Below, in pieces: positions 20,710-29,781 of a stretch of DNA of 35,332 bases (positions within the stretch are counted from its first letter, which is position 1; every line of letters starts with the position of its first letter). The stretch covers positions 1 to 35,332 of the forward strand of contig QCSJ01000011.1 in assembly GCA_003211535.1 (NCBI GenBank), given 5' to 3'. A program made the position numbers and the translations under genes. This DNA comes from Synechococcus sp. AG-670-A05 (lineage in GTDB: Bacteria > Cyanobacteriota > Cyanobacteriia > PCC-6307 > Cyanobiaceae). The notes under the pieces are model-generated. The model did no database searches. It saw only the letters and a program-made list of their open reading frames with translations, and was not told where the DNA came from.

Positions 20710-21700
20710 GCTCGCCTCCGTTCCACTGGAGCTTTCCGGGTCCGGCACAGCGCGGCGGCTGGAGTGCCGCGTGCTGCAGTCCCCCCTAGCCGGTGTCAGC
20801 GACCGGGTGTTCCGGCATCTGGTGCGCCGCTGGGCGCCGGATGCGCTGCTGTTCACCGAGATGGTGAATGCCACCAGCCTTGAGCTGGGCTTCGGGCGCG
20901 GCAAGGTGGAAGAGCTCAGCGAAGAGCAGGGGCCGATCGGCGTGCAGCTATTCGATCACCGTCCTTGCGCCATGGCTGAAGCGGCCCGCCGGGCGGAAGA
21001 CGCTGGGGCGTTCCTGATCGACATCAACATGGGTTGCCCGGTGCGCAAGATCGCCCGCAAGGGCGGAGGATCCGGACTGATCCGCAATCCCGATCTCGCC
21101 AGCCGGATCATCGAGGCCGTAGCCCGTGCCGTGCGGTTGCCCGTCACGGTGAAGACACGACTCGGCTGGTGCGGCAGTGACGCCGACCCTCAGACCTGGT
21201 GCCGGCAATTGCAGGATGCCGGTGCGCAGTTGCTCACCCTGCACGGGCGAACTCGCGAACAGGGGTTCAAGGGCAAAGCTGACTGGGCTGCCATCGCCGC
21301 GGTCAAGCAGACCCTCACGATCCCCGTGATTGCCAACGGTGACATCAACACGCCTGAGGATGCCCAGCGCTGCCTGACCGAGACCGGCGCCGATGGCGTC
21401 ATGGTGGGTCGCGGAACCATGGGAGCCCCCTGGCTAGTGGGGCAGATCGATGCGGCGCTCAAGGGCCTGTCGGTCCCTGCCACCCCTGGCCCCGCAGCTC
21501 GCCTAGCCCTGGCCCGGGAGCAGCTACTGGCACTAGTGGAGGCCCGCGGTGACCAAGGACTGCTGATCGCCAGAAAGCACATGGGCTGGACCTGCACTGG
21601 CTTCCCAGGAGCGCCGCAGTTGCGCCATGCCCTGATGCGCGCCTTAACCCCGCAGGAAGCCCTAGCCTTGTTGGACAATCAACGCTTGGCCCTGGAGTGA
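20699..21700 (+). CDS. dus: tRNA-dihydrouridine synthase
   Basis: LQSPLAGVSDRVFRHLV, TEMVNATSLELG, DINMGCPVRKIARKGGGSGLIRNP, LTLHGRTREQGFKGKADW, IPVIANGDINTPEDA, DGVMVGRGTMGAPWL. Confidence 0.95.
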   Translation: MVIMLASVPLELSGSGTARRLECRVLQSPLAGVSDRVFRHLVRRWAPDALLFTEMVNATSLELGFGRGKVEELSEEQGPIGVQLFDHRPCAMAEAARRAEDAGAFLIDINMGCPVRKIARKGGGSGLIRNPDLASRIIEAVARAVRLPVTVKTRLGWCGSDADPQTWCRQLQDAGAQLLTLHGRTREQGFKGKADWAAIAAVKQTLTIPVIANGDINTPEDAQRCLTETGADGVMVGRGTMGAPWLVGQIDAALKGLSVPATPGPAARLALAREQLLALVEARGDQGLLIARKHMGWTCTGFPGAPQLRHALMRALTPQEALALLDNQRLALE

Positions 21701-23757
21701 GCCTGTTGCTGCTGCTCTGGCCTCTGGCGTTAACCCAGCGACCGGAGGCGGAGTCTCCGCTCTGGGCCCGACGCAGCTTGATCCTATTGATCAGCGGCCT
21801 GACCCTTCGTTATCTCTACTGGCGCTGCACCGCCAGCCTTAATCTGGACAGCCCTTTGTCCGCCGGCCTCAGCGGCCTGTTACTGCTGGCGGAGAGCTGG
21901 TTGCTGATCACCGGTCTGCTACCGCTATGGCTGGCCTGGCGCCGCTTCCCCGATCGACGCCTGGAAGTCCAGACACGCAATCAGGACTGGCAGGCCTCGA
22001 ACTGGAGGCCCCATGTGGACGTCCTGGTGCCCACATGCGGCGAGCCGCTGGCGGTGCTGCAGCGCTCGCTTCTCGGCTGCAGGCAGCAGAGCTATCCCCA
22101 CACCACCATCTGGGTGCTCGATGACAGTGGCCGTAGAGAGGTGAGGCAACTGGCCAAGCGACTGGGCTGCCGCTATCGGCATCGTCCCGTACGACGGAAT
22201 GCCAAGGCAGGCAACCTCAATGCCGGCCTCCGTTGCTGTCATGGCGAGCTGGTAGCCGTGTTCGATGCGGACTTCATCCCCCAGCATCGCTTCCTGGAAC
22301 GCAGCATCGGCTTTCTGCTGGAGCCCGACGTGTCGCTGCTGCAGACACCGCAGTCGTTCATAAACGCCGATCCGGTGATGCGCAACCTGCATATGGAATC
22401 GTGGCTCTTGCCGGATGAGGAGAGCTTCTACAGCTGGATCGAACCGGTGCGGGACGGCTGGGGGGCCGTGGTCTGTGCCGGCACCGCTTTCATCGTGCGC
22501 CGACGCGCCCTCGATCAGGTGGGTGGCTTCGTTGAGGGTGCTCTTTCGGAAGACTTCGTCACCGGCATCGCCTTGCGAGAACAAGGCTGGAGGTTGCTTT
22601 ACCTGCAGCAGAAACTCAGTGCTGGACTCGCCGCAGAATCCATGGAGGACTTTGTGCGGCAGCGGCAACGTTGGGCCAACGGCACCCTGCAGAGCCTGCG
22701 CTTGCCCCAGGGGCCTCTGCGAGCACACGGCCTCAGCCTGGGCCAACGACTTGCATATCTTGAAGGCGTGGTCCACTGGCTGAACAACCTGCCCAGGTTG
22801 ATGCTGATGCTGATGCCGCTGAGCTACGGCCTGCTTGGCATTGCACCCATTCTTTTGAACCAGCAGGCGATCATCGAATTGATCCTGCCTCTATGGGGCA
22901 CGGTGCTGCTCAGCGTCGGCTGGCTGAACCGCAACAGCCGCTCAGCCCTGCTGACTGAACTGACCAGCTGGGTGCTCACAGTTCCGCTGGTGGCGACCCT
23001 GATCAGCCACATGTTCGGATCCTCCATGGGTTTCCGGGTCACCCCCAAGCATCGCCAGCCGTCCCAGGGGGGATGGGCCTGGTTTCTGGCGCTTCCCCTG
23101 ATCCTGCTCAGCCTGTTCAACCTGGCGAATCTGCTATCGCTGGTCCAAAAGCTGATGCTTCAGGGCTGGGGCGAACTCGGGCCACTGCAGCTGGGGCTGG
23201 TCTGGGCCGTTCTCAATCTGCTGGGCACCCTGGTGGCCCTGCGCGCTTGCTGGGACCCGCCCCAGTGGGATCCCTCACCCTGGCTCAGCATGAATCACCC
23301 CGCCGAGCTGACCGCTGCCGAAGGTCATCGCCATCCGTGCCGGATCACCGCCATCAGCGAGAACGGCGTTGAGCTGGCCTTCGCCACGGAGCTCCCGCCC
23401 CTGGTGGCCACCAGTCAGCTGAGTTGGAGTGCCGAAGTACTTACTCTGCCGGTCGTGTTGCGGCAAACACAACAGCACCGGGCGGCTTTTGACTGGGGAG
23501 ACCTTAGTCAGCGGCAGGAGCACAGCCTCATTCGCTGGTTGTTCTGCAGCGATGGGATCTGGCCGGAACGGCAGCCGAAGCCAGAGCTACTCGGACTAAC
23601 AATGTTGTGTCGCGGTTTGTTGCTGGGACGTCCATCCATCGGCCCTTTTCAGAGATGTCTCGTCACAAGACGGAACCGTGGACCCATACGACAGATGGAC
23701 GGGAGTCCACAAGAGAGATTTAGCTATATACAAGCCATAGAGACCCTGTACCCATGA
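21697..23757 (+). CDS. Cellulose-synthase-like membrane GT2 glycosyltransferase with PilZ-like C-terminal segment
   Basis: N-terminal TM helices, VDVLVPTCGEPLAVLQ, VLDDSG, VFDADFIPQ, TxAIVRRRAL, ALSEDFVTGIALREQGW, QRQRWANGTLQSLRLP (QxxRW), then further TM helices. HRHPCRITAISENGVELAF resembles a PilZ core. Confidence 0.9.
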   Translation: MSLLLLLWPLALTQRPEAESPLWARRSLILLISGLTLRYLYWRCTASLNLDSPLSAGLSGLLLLAESWLLITGLLPLWLAWRRFPDRRLEVQTRNQDWQASNWRPHVDVLVPTCGEPLAVLQRSLLGCRQQSYPHTTIWVLDDSGRREVRQLAKRLGCRYRHRPVRRNAKAGNLNAGLRCCHGELVAVFDADFIPQHRFLERSIGFLLEPDVSLLQTPQSFINADPVMRNLHMESWLLPDEESFYSWIEPVRDGWGAVVCAGTAFIVRRRALDQVGGFVEGALSEDFVTGIALREQGWRLLYLQQKLSAGLAAESMEDFVRQRQRWANGTLQSLRLPQGPLRAHGLSLGQRLAYLEGVVHWLNNLPRLMLMLMPLSYGLLGIAPILLNQQAIIELILPLWGTVLLSVGWLNRNSRSALLTELTSWVLTVPLVATLISHMFGSSMGFRVTPKHRQPSQGGWAWFLALPLILLSLFNLANLLSLVQKLMLQGWGELGPLQLGLVWAVLNLLGTLVALRACWDPPQWDPSPWLSMNHPAELTAAEGHRHPCRITAISENGVELAFATELPPLVATSQLSWSAEVLTLPVVLRQTQQHRAAFDWGDLSQRQEHSLIRWLFCSDGIWPERQPKPELLGLTMLCRGLLLGRPSIGPFQRCLVTRRNRGPIRQMDGSPQERFSYIQAIETLYP

Positions 23758-25040
23758 CAGTCGTCGCCATCGTGGACACTGGAATCAATCTTCAGCATGT
23801 TGATTTTCAGAATAAACTCTGGATAAATCCGTTTGAAATAGCCGGCAACGGTGTCGACGACGACGACAATGGAGTCGTTGATGATATTCACGGTTACGAC
23901 GTAATCACAGGTCAAGCTCTTTCAAGGGTTGAAGACCCTGAGGGTCACGGCACTCACGTCGCGGGAATCGTTACGACGACCTCACCCGGGGCTGAAATCA
24001 TGGGAGTTCGACTGCTAGATGCCAGCGGTGGCGGCAGCCTCTCTGATGCAATCGATGCTTGGAGCTACGCACTAATTCATGGGGCACAAGTTATTAACAA
24101 CAGCTGGGGAGCTCTTGGCGTCAAGCCATCAAACGTTGAATTTCTCAAAGAAGTGATTGCCATCGGTGAAGAGGAGTTTGACGCGGTGTTCATTGCAGCC
24201 GCTGGCAATGAATCCACAAATACCGACCGCGTACCCAATACTCCGTCCAACGCGCCAGGAATGATCTCAATTGGAGCTTCTACCAGAAAAGGTAATCCGG
24301 CCAGATTTTCCAACTACGGCCAAACAACCGTGGACATTTTCGCTCCTGGCGTCAACATTCTCAGCGCTGACGCATTTTCAACCACAGGAAGGCTCCGGCT
24401 CAGCGGGACCTCCATGGCGTCTCCTGTTGTCGCCGGGGCTGCAGCCACTCTCCTCGATCGCCAGCCCTTGGCCACGCCAGCAACGATCAAGCAGCAAATC
24501 CTCCAGAATGTTGTGCCAAGACGTCGGCTGACGTCATTGTCAGTAACGGGTGGAGTTCTATCCAATGAATTCACAGCACCATTCACCAGATCACTACGTC
24601 AAAACAAAAAGATGAACTCAACCAACCCAAATTCCATTAATGAGGGTACGAATCCAGATACAGGCACAGCAACGTCTAAGAAATCATCTCCAGGCAAGAA
24701 AAACTTCAAGAAAATCATCTGCATCTTGGACCAACCGCTTAAAGATGAGAAAATGGATATTTGGAACGAATTAATTGCCGAGCCTTACACTAAAAAAGTC
24801 GCTTGGCCGGAGGCTTTTAGCGACCGAATCTGCGTCTTAACAGTTCGCAAACGCCACCGAGGCAAATCTGATCGGAAAGATGTCATCAGATCCATGCGTT
24901 CATCCGGACATTTCGAGTCAGTCGAGTGGGATCGCAAAATTGGCATCACCACCATGAGTTCTGACTCACATAACAGCGACCTTGGCTCTTCGACAGCAAC
25001 AATTCCGACAATTACCGACCCAAACTTCTCTTTGATCTGA
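23754..25040 (+). CDS. Subtilase (S8) peptidase with no N-terminal signal or propeptide
   Basis: Catalytic motifs: VVAIVDTGINLQHVDF (Asp8), EGHGTHVAG (His65), FIAAAGNES (Asn152), LSGTSMASPVVAGAAA (Ser220). ATGA overlap with the upstream GT. In-frame stop TAG at 23721-23723 blocks N-terminal extension. Confidence 0.93.
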   Translation: MTVVAIVDTGINLQHVDFQNKLWINPFEIAGNGVDDDDNGVVDDIHGYDVITGQALSRVEDPEGHGTHVAGIVTTTSPGAEIMGVRLLDASGGGSLSDAIDAWSYALIHGAQVINNSWGALGVKPSNVEFLKEVIAIGEEEFDAVFIAAAGNESTNTDRVPNTPSNAPGMISIGASTRKGNPARFSNYGQTTVDIFAPGVNILSADAFSTTGRLRLSGTSMASPVVAGAAATLLDRQPLATPATIKQQILQNVVPRRRLTSLSVTGGVLSNEFTAPFTRSLRQNKKMNSTNPNSINEGTNPDTGTATSKKSSPGKKNFKKIICILDQPLKDEKMDIWNELIAEPYTKKVAWPEAFSDRICVLTVRKRHRGKSDRKDVIRSMRSSGHFESVEWDRKIGITTMSSDSHNSDLGSSTATIPTITDPNFSLI

Positions 25041-25042
25041 GA

Positions 25043-25837
25043 TCAAGGCAAGACGTCTGGCCAAGCCTGACGTATCAATAGCAATGAAAAATATGGCCTC
25101 GACGAGGCCATTACATTTTCAGCATTTTCGATAGTTTGGTTGTGCCAACCAACTCTTTCTGCAAAAAGGGAGCTTTTTAGGAGGTTCTTCTCGTCCAGAA
25201 GTCCCCTCACCCATCTCCAACGATGACCGAGTTTCATCAATGCGAGAACACGAGACCGCCGTGCTGCTTCAGCAAGTTCTGAAGCAAGGTCGTCAGGTCG
25301 ATCTGGGCATGGCATCACGAGAATCTGGTCCTGTTGCAGCGCGAGGGGCCAGGATGCCGCTGCGGCAGCAGCAGAAATGGCTGTGATGCCGGGGATCACC
25401 CGCGTGGGGCAATCGGGATGCCGCTGCTTCAGCGCCAGCAGGACATAACTGCCAGTAGCGAACAGGGAGGCATCTCCCTCACAGAGCAGTACCACCGCCT
25501 GCCCACCGCTCACTTCAGCGGCGAGGACATCCGCCGCTCGGTACCAGGCCTCTTGCCGGGGAGCCGCCGCCGCCGCCATGGGAAACAGCAAGGGAAGCTG
25601 CCGCTGCTGCGGACGGATCCACCGGGACGCAATGGTGGCAGCCATGCTGGCTGCCCCCTCGCGAGCAACCGGTGTCGCCACCACATCGGCCTGCTCGATC
25701 GCGCGAATGGCCGCGATCGTCAACAACTCGGGATCGCCGGGGCCAACTCCTACCAGCGTGAGTCCGGGAGGAACGGGCGGGTTGATGATGGACAGCGGAA
25801 CGGTCCTCCGGAAGGCGGAAATGAGTCGTCTCAGCAT
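25043..25837 (-). CDS. cobI: Precorrin-2 C20-methyltransferase
   Basis: LTLVGVGPGDPELLTIAAIRAIEQADVVATP, QAVVLLCEGDASLFATGSYVLLAL, TRVIPGITAISAAAAAASWPLA. Start taken at the ATG encoding MLRRLISAF; exact start uncertain. Confidence 0.85.
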   Translation of the reverse strand: MLRRLISAFRRTVPLSIINPPVPPGLTLVGVGPGDPELLTIAAIRAIEQADVVATPVAREGAASMAATIASRWIRPQQRQLPLLFPMAAAAAPRQEAWYRAADVLAAEVSGGQAVVLLCEGDASLFATGSYVLLALKQRHPDCPTRVIPGITAISAAAAAASWPLALQQDQILVMPCPDRPDDLASELAEAARRSRVLALMKLGHRWRWVRGLLDEKNLLKSSLFAERVGWHNQTIENAENVMASSRPYFSLLLIRQAWPDVLP

Positions 25838-26378
25838 CTTTCCAGACCACTGCGATGGCGATGGAGAAGCGCCCACGCCGATGCTGGTCTGCAATGACCC
25901 GGTCTCGATCCAGGCTGAACTGGCCCAACGGGGCATCAGCCTTGAGCGGTGGCCTGTGGCCCACGCCCTGCCCCCAAGGGCAGACCAGAGCACGATCCTG
26001 GCGACCTATGCCAACGAGGTGGCCAGGGTCCAAGGGAATGGCGACTATGAAACGGTGGATACCATTCGAATGACGCCGGATCACCCGGACCGCGTCGACC
26101 TCCGCAGCAAATTCCTGTCGGAGCACACCCATTTCGAAGACGAGGTGCGCTTCTTCGTGGAAGGCCAGGGGCTGTTCTCACTGCACATCGCCGGGGAGGT
26201 GCTGGTGGCGCTGTGTGAGCGCGGTGACCTGATCAGCGTCCCGGCTGGGACCCGCCACTGGTTCGACATGGGAGCAACCCCATCGTTCTGTGCCCTGCGC
26301 TTCTTCAACAACAGCGAGGGCTGGGTGGCGAACTTCACGGGCGACTCCATCGCAGATCACTTTCCACGCCTCGACTGA
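25821..26378 (+). CDS. mtnD: Acireductone dioxygenase (ARD/cupin)
   Basis: MSRLSIFPD..., RSKFLSEHTHFEDEVRFFVEGQGLFSLHI (metal-binding HTHxEDE), DLISVPAGTRHWFDMG, FFNNSEGWVANFTGDSIADHFPRLD. Confidence 0.92.
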   Translation: MSRLSIFPDHCDGDGEAPTPMLVCNDPVSIQAELAQRGISLERWPVAHALPPRADQSTILATYANEVARVQGNGDYETVDTIRMTPDHPDRVDLRSKFLSEHTHFEDEVRFFVEGQGLFSLHIAGEVLVALCERGDLISVPAGTRHWFDMGATPSFCALRFFNNSEGWVANFTGDSIADHFPRLD

Positions 26379-26411
26379 ACGATGGATTGCCCCGTTGCCA
26401 TTAGATTGATA

Positions 26412-26755
26412 ATGATGAGGCTGACTCTGATCGCGCCAACCGTGGCTGCAGAGCTCATGGCACCGGAGACGATCCGAAAGGTGGCGCGCCTCGAGCTGGC
26501 CCGCAGCATCCGCGCCTTTGCTGCCAGTTCGCTGGCCAATGGCGAGTGCCTGGTGCGCGACGGTCAACTTTCCAAAGAGCGGCCAAACAAGCCACTGCCA
26601 TTGCCCTAAAGGTGATGGGCATCAGAACTGCTGTGCTGGGGAACCCCCAGTTCCAAAAGGTAGCCAAACTGCTGCGTGCCGAGCTGAAGGACAGCTGCTC
26701 CCTGAGCTCACTCGACGACAAGACCGCCCGTCAATTGGTTCAGGATGAGCTCTAA
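26412..26755 (+). pseudogene. Small ORF apparently split by a frameshift near 26574-26581
   Basis: Frame 0 gives MMRLTLIAPTVAAELMAPETIRKVARLELARSIRAFAASSLANGECLVRDGQLSKE. Frame 2 then gives AAKQATAIALKVMGIRTAVLGNPQFQKVAKLLRAELKDSCSLSSLDDKTARQLVQDEL. Both halves are protein-like and join without a gap. Confidence 0.5.
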
Positions 26756-27296
26756 GAAAAAGGAGTTAATTGGGATGTTCTCGGGCTGGGGAATGAGCTG
26801 GGGAGGCTGGATCGACAACCGCCGCGGCGAATGGTGGTTGATGGCCCAACTGCTGTTGATAACGGCACACCTGCTGCCGCCCTGGCCAGCACCGGTCGAC
26901 TTGGGGTTAAACACCTGGCCACTATCCATTTTCATGGTCGGGGTGCTGCTGTTGCTGGGCGGTTTGGTGATGGCAGCCCAGGCCTTTGCCGCCCTCGGCA
27001 GCAGCCTGTCTCCGTTACCGGCAGCCAAGAAGGGGAACCGCCTGATCTGCAAAGGGCCCTACCAACGATGCCGGCACCCGATTTATCAGGCAGTGCTGCT
27101 GTGTTCCCTGGGGGTGGTGCTTGCCTTGGGAAGCCTGCTGCATCTGCTGCTTCTACTGGTGCTGGTGGCTGTGCTGGGAGGCAAAGCACGCCGGGAGGAA
27201 GGTTCTTTGCTCCAGCTCCATCCGAACTACGCGGCTTACCGGTCCTTAACCCCTGCCATCGCTGCAGGTTTGCCATGGCTCGACTGGCGTGAATGA
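26745..27296 (+). CDS. Isoprenylcysteine carboxyl methyltransferase (ICMT)-like membrane methyltransferase
   Basis: Multi-TM protein with GPYQRCRHPIYQAVLLCSLG and REEGSLLQLHPNYAAYRS, matching the C-terminal motif of ICMT/PEMT-like proteins. Confidence 0.82.
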   Translation: MSSKKKELIGMFSGWGMSWGGWIDNRRGEWWLMAQLLLITAHLLPPWPAPVDLGLNTWPLSIFMVGVLLLLGGLVMAAQAFAALGSSLSPLPAAKKGNRLICKGPYQRCRHPIYQAVLLCSLGVVLALGSLLHLLLLLVLVAVLGGKARREEGSLLQLHPNYAAYRSLTPAIAAGLPWLDWRE

Positions 27297-27352
27297 TCTG
27301 GAACGATCAACTGTTCTCCCTGTGCTGAAATACCACCACCTTTTTGGGGATT

Positions 27353-28294
27353 GTGAGTCAACCTTCGCGCCGCAAAGGAATTATTTTGGCCGGGGGCACT
27401 GGCACGCGTTTGCACCCGATCACCCAGGCAGTCAGCAAGCAACTGCTGCCGGTGTACGACAAGCCTATGATCTATTACCCGCTTAGCACCTTGATGCTGG
27501 CGGGTATTCGTGAGGTGTTGATCATCACCACCCCCCACGATCAGGAGGCATTTCAGCGATTGCTTGGAGATGGTAACCGCTGGGGAATGACCATCGAATA
27601 CGCCGTCCAGCCCAGCCCGGACGGGTTGGCTCAGGCTTTCATTATTGGAGCTGAGTTTCTGGATGGAGCACCCACAGCCCTGGTGTTGGGGGACAACCTG
27701 TTCCACGGTCACGACTTGGTGCCGCAGTTGGTTAGGAGCGATGGGCGGGACAAAGGTGCGACGGTTTTTGCTTATCCAGTAAGCGACCCTGAGCGCTATG
27801 GCGTTGCGGAATTCGATGCCGATGGACGTGTGCTGAGTATTGAAGAGAAGCCCCAGCAGCCGAAAAGTCGCTATGCCGTAACGGGACTTTATTTCTATGA
27901 CTCCACGGTGGTGGATCGAGCCCGACAGGTGCAGCCCTCAGCCCGCGGTGAGATTGAAATCACTGATCTTAATCAGATGTATCTGGATGACGGCCAACTC
28001 AAGGTGGAATTGATGGGACGTGGAATGGCCTGGCTCGACACTGGCACCTGCGACTCCCTCAACGATGCCGGTGGCTACATCCGCACGCTGGAGCACCGCC
28101 AGGGCCTCAAGGTGGGCTGCCCGGAAGAGGTGGCCTGGCGTCAGGATTGGATTACCGGTGCGCAACTGGAGTCCCTGGCGCGGCCCCTGAAGAAGAGTGG
28201 CTACGGCACATACCTATTGCAGTTGCTCGAGGAAAGCCTCAGTGATCACGCAGCCTTGCAGAGCAGCCTGGAGGTGCCGGCACATGCAGGTTGA
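27353..28294 (+). CDS. rfbA: Glucose-1-phosphate thymidylyltransferase
   Basis: [93 protein letters not shown] start at 27353 likely. Confidence 0.97.
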   Translation: MSQPSRRKGIILAGGTGTRLHPITQAVSKQLLPVYDKPMIYYPLSTLMLAGIREVLIITTPHDQEAFQRLLGDGNRWGMTIEYAVQPSPDGLAQAFIIGAEFLDGAPTALVLGDNLFHGHDLVPQLVRSDGRDKGATVFAYPVSDPERYGVAEFDADGRVLSIEEKPQQPKSRYAVTGLYFYDSTVVDRARQVQPSARGEIEITDLNQMYLDDGQLKVELMGRGMAWLDTGTCDSLNDAGGYIRTLEHRQGLKVGCPEEVAWRQDWITGAQLESLARPLKKSGYGTYLLQLLEESLSDHAALQSSLEVPAHAG

Positions 28295-28874
28295 TCAGCT
28301 GCAGTGCCCTCAAGGGATGATCATCAAAGGGCCCTTGCTGATCAGCCCACAGGCCTTCGGCGATGAGCGAGGCTGGTTTTATGAAAGCTGGAATCAGCGC
28401 AAATTTGATCGGGCCATGGGAGAGGCGGTGGTGTTTTCCCAGGACAATCACTCTCGCTCTGTGCAAGGGGTTATGCGGGGACTTCATTACCAACTCTCCC
28501 CGGAGCCTCAGGCCAAGCTGGTGCGAGCCAGCATCGGTGAGATTTTTGATGTGGCAGTTGACATCCGCCAGGGTTCAGCCACATACGGGCGGTGGGTGGG
28601 TGCCCACTTGAGTGCGGAAAACAAGCAGCAGCTATGGGTGCCAGAGGGCTTTGCCCATGGATTTCTGACCCTGAGCGCCGTGGCTGAAGTGCAGTACAAG
28701 GCCAGGGGTTTCTGGAACAAGGCCTGCGAACGCGCCATCCGCTGGGACGACACAACGATCGGCATCCAATGGCCCTTAGATCAGCTCGGAAGAGCTGAAC
28801 TGAGCCTGTCGGGCAAGGATGCAGACGCCCCGACGCTGGATCAAGCCAAGGCAGCTGGAGAGATCTTCCAATGA
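28284..28874 (+). CDS. rfbC: dTDP-4-dehydrorhamnose 3,5-epimerase
   Basis: [75 protein letters not shown]. Overlaps the rfbA 3' end. Confidence 0.96.
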   Translation: MQVDQLQCPQGMIIKGPLLISPQAFGDERGWFYESWNQRKFDRAMGEAVVFSQDNHSRSVQGVMRGLHYQLSPEPQAKLVRASIGEIFDVAVDIRQGSATYGRWVGAHLSAENKQQLWVPEGFAHGFLTLSAVAEVQYKARGFWNKACERAIRWDDTTIGIQWPLDQLGRAELSLSGKDADAPTLDQAKAAGEIFQ

Positions 28875-29776
28875 AGGTGCTGCTCACCGGTGCAGCGGGA
28901 CAGCTGGGCCAGGCTTTGAGCGCAGCGGCCCCGGATTGGATGGAGCTGCTTCCCAGCTGCCGCGACGGTAGGAACGGTCTGTTGGCCCTCGATCTTTCCG
29001 ACGCCACTGCGTGCAGAAAGGCAGTGGAGGAACACCGCCCCGACTGGGTGCTGAATGCCGGTGCTTACACCGCCGTTGACAAGGCAGAAGCAGAGCCGGA
29101 GCTGGCACATGCCGTGAATGGAGGTGCCCCACGTGCTTTGGCGGACGCGATCCGCGAGCACGGCGGCAGAATGTTGCAGCTGAGCACCGATTTTGTATTC
29201 AACGGTCGGCAGGGATCGCCCTACCGGGTGGGTCAAAGCCGTGATCCATTGGGGGTTTACGGCGCCAGCAAAGCCAGCGGTGAAGAGGCTGTGGAGGAGC
29301 TGCTTGGTACCAGTGGCCAAGGGGTGGTGCTGCGTACCAGCTGGGTGATGGGTCCTGTGGGCAAAAACTTTGCGCTCACGATGCTGCGGCTGCATCGCGA
29401 CAAAGAGGCGTTGGGGGTGGTGGCCGATCAAGTGGGCTGCCCGAGCAGCACCTTGAACCTGGCCAAGGCTTGCTGGAGGGTGATCAGTGGCAGCAGCGAA
29501 GGAATGCCCCCCCCCCTGTTGCATTGGTGTGATGGTGGTGCCGCCAGTTGGTACGACGTATCGGTAGCGGTGGGTGAGCTGGCTGTGGAGCTGGGCCTAC
29601 TGAAAAGTGCCGCCAAGGTCAATCCAATCAGCACCGCCGACTACCCAACCCCAGCAACCCGGCCGGGCTATTCGCTTCTGGATTGCCAGGGCAGCCGAGC
29701 GGCGCTGAAGCTCGAGGCCCAGCCCTGGCGTGCAGCCCTCAGGGATGTGCTGCAGGCCATCCCCACGAACCCTTGA
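28871..29776 (+). CDS. rfbD: dTDP-4-dehydrorhamnose reductase
   Basis: [84 protein letters not shown]. Confidence 0.96.
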   Translation: MKVLLTGAAGQLGQALSAAAPDWMELLPSCRDGRNGLLALDLSDATACRKAVEEHRPDWVLNAGAYTAVDKAEAEPELAHAVNGGAPRALADAIREHGGRMLQLSTDFVFNGRQGSPYRVGQSRDPLGVYGASKASGEEAVEELLGTSGQGVVLRTSWVMGPVGKNFALTMLRLHRDKEALGVVADQVGCPSSTLNLAKACWRVISGSSEGMPPPLLHWCDGGAASWYDVSVAVGELAVELGLLKSAAKVNPISTADYPTPATRPGYSLLDCQGSRAALKLEAQPWRAALRDVLQAIPTNP

Positions 29777-29781
29777 TAACG

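Noticed and set aside
21925-22776. 283-aa minus-strand ORF inside the GT2 synthase
   Set aside because: Antisense to the GT2 catalytic core; no motif and His/Gln/Ala-rich shadow composition.
22798-22825. ATGCTGATGCTGATG trinucleotide-like repeat in the GT2 gene
   Set aside because: Short, in-frame Leu/Met codons of a TM helix; no reason to treat it as a contingency repeat.
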